A DNA stretch of 64,000 nucleotides, taken from assembly GCA_018269055.1 (NCBI GenBank), contig JAFDVI010000012.1, forward strand, positions 157,820-221,819. The letters run 5' to 3'. Positions 59,776 to 64,000 of this stretch are shown here, piece after piece (positions within the stretch are counted from its first letter, which is position 1; every line of letters begins with the position of its first letter). Source of the stretch: Acidobacteriota bacterium (GTDB taxonomy: Bacteria > Acidobacteriota > Blastocatellia > RBC074). A program made the position numbers and the translations under genes. The notes beneath the pieces were generated by a model. That model was not told the origin of the DNA. It worked only from the letters and a program-made list of their open reading frames with translations, and did not search any database.

Positions 59776-60849
59776 TCAGCCAAGCCACCGCAATACCTTC
59801 GACAAATTCTGCAAGCCGATTTCGACATCTTCGGGTTTGACGGCAAAGCCCAACCGGAAATGGCGCGGCGCTTCAAAAAATTTTCCAGGGACAATTGAGG
59901 TTTCCAACTGCCGCAACTGATCGTGCAGCGGCTCGGCGTCAGCGTGATGCTTCAACCGTGGAAACACGATCATCGAACGCCGTGGCACAACGCATTCCAA
60001 CAAGTCTTCGTGGTCATGTAAAAACGAATGCACGAGTTTGATGTTCGGCTCGATCATCGCTCGCGTACGAGCCGCCAGCCGGTCAAGTTGGCGAAACGCC
60101 GCCACCGCCAATGTGTCGCTCGGAATCGAACCAACTGCGCCAAACAAATCGTTCATTCGCCGCATTCGCTCGGCCAAACCCGTTGAGCTCAAAATCCAGC
60201 CGCAGCGTAATCCGCTCAGCCCATAGCTTTTTGTCAAACTGCTGGTGGTGATGAATTGATCGCCAAGCGTTGCCACGCAAGGTTCGGCGTCTTCAAATAA
60301 AATGTCGCGATACACTTCATCCACCAGCACCCAAGCGCCGACAGAGCTTGCCAACTCGCCAATCTGCTTCATCGCGTCGTTGCCGATGGCGACACCGCTG
60401 GGATTGTGCGGACTGGTGATAACAATCAGCTTGGTTTGCGGCGTAACAAGCTGCCGCAACTCTTCCAGGTCAATCTGATAGCTGTTCTCGAAGCTGCGAG
60501 AGAACCGTTTGATCTCCGCGCCCAAATATCTGAGCGCCGAAAGAATTGGTTCGTAAGTTGGCTGTTCGATCAACACTTCATCGCCGCGTTCCACCACAGT
60601 CGCCATCGCCAGAAAATTCGCCATCGAAGTCCCTTGCGATGGAACAACGTTTTCGGGCTTCACGCAGTACTTTGCCGCGATGGCTTCTATGAGCGGTGCG
60701 TAGCCTTCATGGTTCGGACCGTTGACGGCGACGTCTTCAAGCGTGATTGGCAGGTCGCTCAGGTCACAGCCAAGAATGCCACTATTCGCCAGGTTGTATC
60801 GTGCACCCGCGTGATACTTTGCCCAAGTCATGTAAACGCTGTTTTTCAT
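59776..60849 (-). CDS. PLP-dependent aminotransferase, class I/II
   Basis: The 357-residue protein has fold-type I features: QGTSMANFLAMATV is the phosphate-binding helix, TSPHNPSG the Asn segment, DEVYRDIL the Asp that contacts the pyridine N, and TTSSLTKSYGLSGLRCGW the Schiff-base Lys and phosphate-binding Arg. The amino donor and acceptor are not predictable. It is next to an amino acid permease, in the same orientation. Confidence 0.92.
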   Translation of the reverse strand: MKNSVYMTWAKYHAGARYNLANSGILGCDLSDLPITLEDVAVNGPNHEGYAPLIEAIAAKYCVKPENVVPSQGTSMANFLAMATVVERGDEVLIEQPTYEPILSALRYLGAEIKRFSRSFENSYQIDLEELRQLVTPQTKLIVITSPHNPSGVAIGNDAMKQIGELASSVGAWVLVDEVYRDILFEDAEPCVATLGDQFITTSSLTKSYGLSGLRCGWILSSTGLAERMRRMNDLFGAVGSIPSDTLAVAAFRQLDRLAARTRAMIEPNIKLVHSFLHDHEDLLECVVPRRSMIVFPRLKHHADAEPLHDQLRQLETSIVPGKFFEAPRHFRLGFAVKPEDVEIGLQNLSKVLRWLG

Positions 60850-60864
60850 ACCTTCCTTCGTTTT

Positions 60865-60883
60865 GAGTTCACGCTTCAGCGTG
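60865..60883. repeat. Half copy of the GTTCACGCTTCAGCGTG repeat
   Basis: GAGTTCACGCTTCAGCGTG is identical to the left arm of the inverted repeat at 20783-20837, but here lacks its partner. It lies 16 bases upstream of the aminotransferase start. Confidence 0.7.
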
Positions 60884-60960
60884 ATAAGAGCAAGACAAGC
60901 TAAAGCTTGGACTCTGAACGGTGATAAGAGCGGGACAAGCTAAAGCTTGGACCCTGAACG
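60881..60960. repeat. Tandem 40-base repeat overlapping the permease stop codon
   Basis: Two copies (60881-60920 and 60921-60960) differ at three positions. Each contains the palindrome AAGCTAAAGCTT. The second copy supplies the stop codon (TAG, 60940-60942) and final residues SGSKL of the permease. Confidence 0.8.
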
Positions 60961-62271
60961 GCTAAACCATTGCCACAGGAAAAATACCGGCACACCTGCC
61001 GCAATGATCAAAGCGCCGATGCGCGCATTCTTCCAATCGGTGATGAAGGTATTGATGACGATTCCCATTCCAAACAGGATGAACAGAATCGGCACCAATG
61101 GGTAAAGCGGCACAGGTTGCGGGCGAGGCGCGTTGGGCATTGTCCTGCGAAACACCATCAAGGCCGCTCCGGCCAGCGCAAAGAAAATCCAGTCCGCAAA
61201 CACCGCGTATCCGACCAATTCATCGTACCGATTCGAGATGGCGAATGCAGAAGCCAGCACGCCTTGTAGCAGAATTGCCGCCGTCGGCGTTTGAAAGCGC
61301 GGATTGAGTTTTCCCACGAACTTGAAAAAGACGCCATCAGCCCCCATCGCGTAATACACGCGCGGCGCTGATAGCAGCGCCAGATTCATAAAGCCAAACG
61401 TCGAAACGACAATCAAAAAGCTGATGGCTTTTTGCCCAAATGGCCCAGCAAGTTTCGCCGCCACATCCGCCGCCGGAGTTTCCGTCGCTGCCAGCGCTTC
61501 CGCTCCCAGCACGTGAACATAGGCAAAGTTGGCGCTGACATACACCGCAATTACACACAGCACGCCAATCAAAATGGCACGCGGCAGATTTCGCAGCGGG
61601 TCGCGCACCTCTTCCGAAACGAAGTTCAGGTTCTGCCATCCGCCGTACGAAAACATTGTCGGAACCAGCCCGGCAAAGAACGCCGACAGCAACCCGAAGC
61701 CGTGCAGGTTGGGCGGCGTCATCGGTTGAAACGTAATGCCGGATTGTTTGGTCAACAAAAACGCTCCGACGATCAGCGCGGCAATCGCCAGCGTTTTGCC
61801 GAAGGTAATGACGTTGATCAAAATCGCTCCGGGTTTGATGCCCAAGGCATGAAACGTCGCCAAACCCAGCAAAATCGCAATTGCCACAGGCGTCACCAGT
61901 TTGTTCTCGAATCCGAACAATGGTTGCAGGTATTTGGCAAACGCCACCGCCACGCCCGCCGTTGCACCGGATTGAATAATGAACATCAACGACCACCCGT
62001 GCAAAAACGCCACCAACGGATGGAACGCTTCGCGGAAGAACGCGTATTGGCCACCGACTTTGGGCATGACGGTACTGAGTTCGGCAAAAACAAACGCTCC
62101 GGCCAACGCAAAAACTCCCCCGGCAATCCACACGGCTAGAATCAAAAATGGCGTCCCGACTTTTTGCGCGACGATGTACGGATTAATGAAAATGCCGGAA
62201 CCGATGATGCCGCTGATGACAATCATCGTGGCATCAAACAGATTCAATTTACGGGCGAACTGTGAAGGCAT
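60940..62271 (-). CDS. APC-family amino acid permease
   Basis: The protein has 443 residues from the ATG at 62271 (the open frame extends to 62577 but without family similarity). About twelve membrane helices are seen. SGIIGSGIFINPYIVAQKVG is the conserved helix 1 with the G-S-G-I-F motif, and FGFMNLALLSAPRVYYAMGADG with the PR-motif loop follows. It most resembles the LAT-type exchangers and bacterial APA permeases, moving amino acids across the inner membrane. The C-terminus ends in a tandem repeat (60881-60960), which provides its last residues and stop. An aminotransferase lies downstream. Confidence 0.92.
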   Translation of the reverse strand: MPSQFARKLNLFDATMIVISGIIGSGIFINPYIVAQKVGTPFLILAVWIAGGVFALAGAFVFAELSTVMPKVGGQYAFFREAFHPLVAFLHGWSLMFIIQSGATAGVAVAFAKYLQPLFGFENKLVTPVAIAILLGLATFHALGIKPGAILINVITFGKTLAIAALIVGAFLLTKQSGITFQPMTPPNLHGFGLLSAFFAGLVPTMFSYGGWQNLNFVSEEVRDPLRNLPRAILIGVLCVIAVYVSANFAYVHVLGAEALAATETPAADVAAKLAGPFGQKAISFLIVVSTFGFMNLALLSAPRVYYAMGADGVFFKFVGKLNPRFQTPTAAILLQGVLASAFAISNRYDELVGYAVFADWIFFALAGAALMVFRRTMPNAPRPQPVPLYPLVPILFILFGMGIVINTFITDWKNARIGALIIAAGVPVFFLWQWFSRSGSKL

Positions 62272-62290
62272 TTGAATTTGACCTTTTCGT

Positions 62291-62353
62291 CCACTAAGCC
62301 ACACGAAGAGCCACGAAGTTTTCTTCTTCGTGAAACCTCGTGTGCCCTCGTGG
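62291..62353. repeat. Intergenic copy of the CCACGAAG palindromic repeat
   Basis: CCACTAAGCCACACG (62291-62305) is inverted with mismatches at 62339-62353, and CACGAAG/CTTCGTG arms lie inside. The sequence is related to the copy inside the hydroxyproline dehydrogenase gene. It fills the gap between the phosphatase and permease genes. Confidence 0.65.
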
Positions 62354-62366
62354 ATAAGATTGATTC

Positions 62367-63140
62367 TTATTCTTTGATACTTTTCAGAACGGCCAGCATC
62401 TCGTCGTGAACTTTGCCGTTGGAGCACAGCAAACTGGAGGAATAGTTGTCGAAGGAAGAACCATCCAATTTGGTCACGCGCCCGCCGGCTTCTTCGATAA
62501 TCACCCAGCCTGCGGCCACGTCCCAGGCGTTGAGTCCCTTTTCCCAAAATCCTTCCATCCGCCCGCAGGCGACACACGCCATGTCAATTGCTGCGGCTCC
62601 CAGACGGCGTACGGCTTGGGCGTGATTGAGGAATTCGCGCCAGGCGGGCAGGTATTCGTTCATGCGCTCGCGCACGTCGTACGGAAAGCCGGAAACCAGC
62701 AGCGCCTTTTCGAGCGTGTCAATTTCGGAAACCTGAATTTTCTCTCCGTTACAGATTGCGCCCGCGCCGCGTTCGGCTGCGAACATTTCATCGCGGTTCG
62801 GATCGTAAATCACTCCGGCAACAGATTGCCCTTTGTGTTCGACGCCAATCGAAACCGCATAACATGGAAAGCCGTGCGAAAAGTTCGTCGTGCCGTCCAG
62901 CGGATCAATGATCCAGGTGTATTCGTCGGTTTCGTGCGCGCTTGCGCCGCTTTCTTCGGCCAGAATGCGATGCGCTGGGTATTGTGAAGAGATCAGCGCT
63001 TTGATGTGTTGTTCGCTGGCCAAATCGGCCTCGGTAACCAGATTGATGCGGCCTTTGTGTTCAATGCGAAAACCGCGCGCGGCAAAATCCTGCAAAATGG
63101 CTCCGGCTTCACGCGCGGCTTTGATAGCTAATTCAATCAT
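62367..63140 (-). CDS. Inositol monophosphatase-family protein
   Basis: The 257-residue protein has the metal-dependent phosphatase motifs: LAEESGA (Glu), WIIDPLDGTTNFSHGFPCY (D-P-L-D-G-T) and NAWDVAAGWVIIEEAGG. The substrate may be inositol-1-phosphate, but related proteins act on fructose bisphosphate or PAP, and SuhB also assists rRNA transcription. It is co-directional with the permease. Confidence 0.95.
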   Translation of the reverse strand: MIELAIKAAREAGAILQDFAARGFRIEHKGRINLVTEADLASEQHIKALISSQYPAHRILAEESGASAHETDEYTWIIDPLDGTTNFSHGFPCYAVSIGVEHKGQSVAGVIYDPNRDEMFAAERGAGAICNGEKIQVSEIDTLEKALLVSGFPYDVRERMNEYLPAWREFLNHAQAVRRLGAAAIDMACVACGRMEGFWEKGLNAWDVAAGWVIIEEAGGRVTKLDGSSFDNYSSSLLCSNGKVHDEMLAVLKSIKE

Positions 63141-63260
63141 TGTTCAAGTAGGTGTTAGATTTCAGAATGTTGGATATCAGGTTTCAAAGTTCAATGTGAT
63201 TCGGGATTATCAACGTGAGACTGAAATCTGACAACTATGCCCAATCGCCGACGCAGGCTG

Positions 63261-64000
63261 CTAACATCCAGCACCCAGCGCCCGACATCTCAGACCAGCC
63301 GCCAACAGCGGAATCATCAATTCGTGATGGCCTGTGAGGCTGAATCCTTTGCCAGTACCATTGGCCACGGGACGGCGAACGACGTTGGTCGCCGGACGGT
63401 AATGCTGGAGAAAGTCGAAATTGGCCGTGGTGAAATCCGTCAGCGAATGGCCAAGGTTGCGAACGACGGTGACGGCTTTCAAAAAGATTTCCGGCAAAGT
63501 CACGGCGGATCCCAAATTCAGGTAAACGCCTCCGCCATCGAGTTCGCGAACAATCGAAGTGAAGAGTTTGAAATCGTAATAGCTGGCCGCGCCCAGAGCT
63601 GCGCCATCGGCGTGCGGATGAATATGGAGGATGTCTGTGCCAATTGTGACGTGAGCCGTAACCGGCACACGCAATTTGTACGCTTCGTGCAGCAGCGAAA
63701 ATTCTGCATGCGGCGGTTGAGCTTCCATCAACATGCGTCCGACGGATTCGCCGATGCCAAGGTCGTCAGCCGTGCCGCGCTTGATCGCGTCATTGAGCAA
63801 GCGACCGGTTTCTTCCGCCATTCCAAACGCGCCGGAACCGAGCGCGCTGTCCACATCTTCGGAAGTCCAACCTGCCATCGCGATCTCGAAATCGTGAATG
63901 ACGCCGGAACCATTCGTCGCCAATGCAGTGACAAATCCGCGTCGCATCAAATCAATCAAGATCGGAGCCAGGCCGGTTTTGATGACATGGCCGCCAAATC
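63261..64000 (-). CDS. Conserved protein of unknown function, N-terminus beyond window
   Basis: The minus-strand frame is open from the right edge to TAG at 63261, giving 245 visible residues, so the N-terminus is missing. It reads FGGHVIKTGLAPILIDLMRR, then ALATNGSGVIHDFEIAMAGW, VTIGTDILHIHPHADGAALG and GSAVTLPEIFLKAVTVVRNL. The Gly-rich strands, and an NGSGVIHDFE segment after a beta strand, suggest a Rossmann or DHS-like NAD/FAD fold, with a possible metal site in HIHPHADG. I cannot name the family. It is followed by a 120-base gap and the phosphatase gene. Confidence 0.75.
   Translation of the reverse strand, partial: FGGHVIKTGLAPILIDLMRRGFVTALATNGSGVIHDFEIAMAGWTSEDVDSALGSGAFGMAEETGRLLNDAIKRGTADDLGIGESVGRMLMEAQPPHAEFSLLHEAYKLRVPVTAHVTIGTDILHIHPHADGAALGAASYYDFKLFTSIVRELDGGGVYLNLGSAVTLPEIFLKAVTVVRNLGHSLTDFTTANFDFLQHYRPATNVVRRPVANGTGKGFSLTGHHELMIPLLAAGLRCRALGAGC

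Noticed and set aside
1-64000. tRNA, rRNA or transposase genes
   Set aside because: By eye I found no clear tRNA T-arm in a gap, no rRNA-like sequence and no transposase motif. A tRNA scan could still find one that I missed.

Overview
The window looks like a chromosomal segment of an Acidobacteriota bacterium, most plausibly a Blastocatellia- or Solibacter-like lineage. This is inferred from the gene families, not from a database search. The indicators are an Oar-like TonB receptor, two secreted proteins with the Solibacter-type C-terminal domain (TIGR03437-like), tandem Ser/Thr kinases carrying FlgO/TolB-like and TPR modules, an AAA-like/WD40 pair, and LpxC, which implies a lipid A outer membrane. 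I see no phage, IS transposase, CRISPR array, rRNA or tRNA.

Layout. 1-2.5 kb: a TonB receptor running off the left edge, divergent from a FadR-type regulator with palindromic operator candidates between them, then rsmE. 2.6-6.1 kb: two secreted TIGR03437-type proteins. 6.4-11 kb: an SDR enzyme, msrA, and a peroxide-defence block ahpD-VOC-ahpC-perR with a PerR box, followed by hemB. 11.2-15.4 kb: two secreted alpha/beta hydrolases and an M48 protease. 15.9-20.7 kb: nth, then a minus-strand operon of an M1 peptidase, an X-Pro aminopeptidase and a VOC-bicupin fusion. 20.8-25.6 kb: a hydroxyproline catabolic operon (epimerase, two dehydrogenase subunits, DapA-like deaminase), which fits the neighbouring proline-peptide peptidases. 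25.6-31 kb: two tandem receptor-less kinases, one lacking the ATP-binding lysine. 31-42 kb: a pseudouridine synthase and a cluster of large NTPases: AAA-WD40, wHTH-AAA and DUF4062-NACHT-HEAT. 42-47.5 kb: GNAT, sulfatase, DinB, dipeptide epimerase and a methyltransferase with Ig-like modules. 47.6-50.6 kb: EF-hand protein, HD protein, rpsU and lpxC. 50.6-58.6 kb: HAE3/MMPL exporter with LolA-like lipoprotein, a Wzt-like ABC ATPase, an NAD-dependent epimerase, a short Pol I and a rhomboid protease. 58.7-64 kb: NAD kinase, aminotransferase, amino acid permease, inositol phosphatase and a partial unknown gene.

The most unusual property is the density of small palindromic repeats of at least nine sequence types. 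Most are intergenic, but several enter genes. Two different elements sit in frame inside the hydroxyproline dehydrogenase gene, one exactly at the junction of two domains that are usually separate subunits. Others supply the C-terminus or stop codon of a cupin protein, a pseudouridine synthase and a permease, and the N-terminus of the NACHT protein. The second notable region is 32-42 kb, where three large STAND/AAA-type NTPase genes lie together and resemble bacterial conflict or signalling systems.
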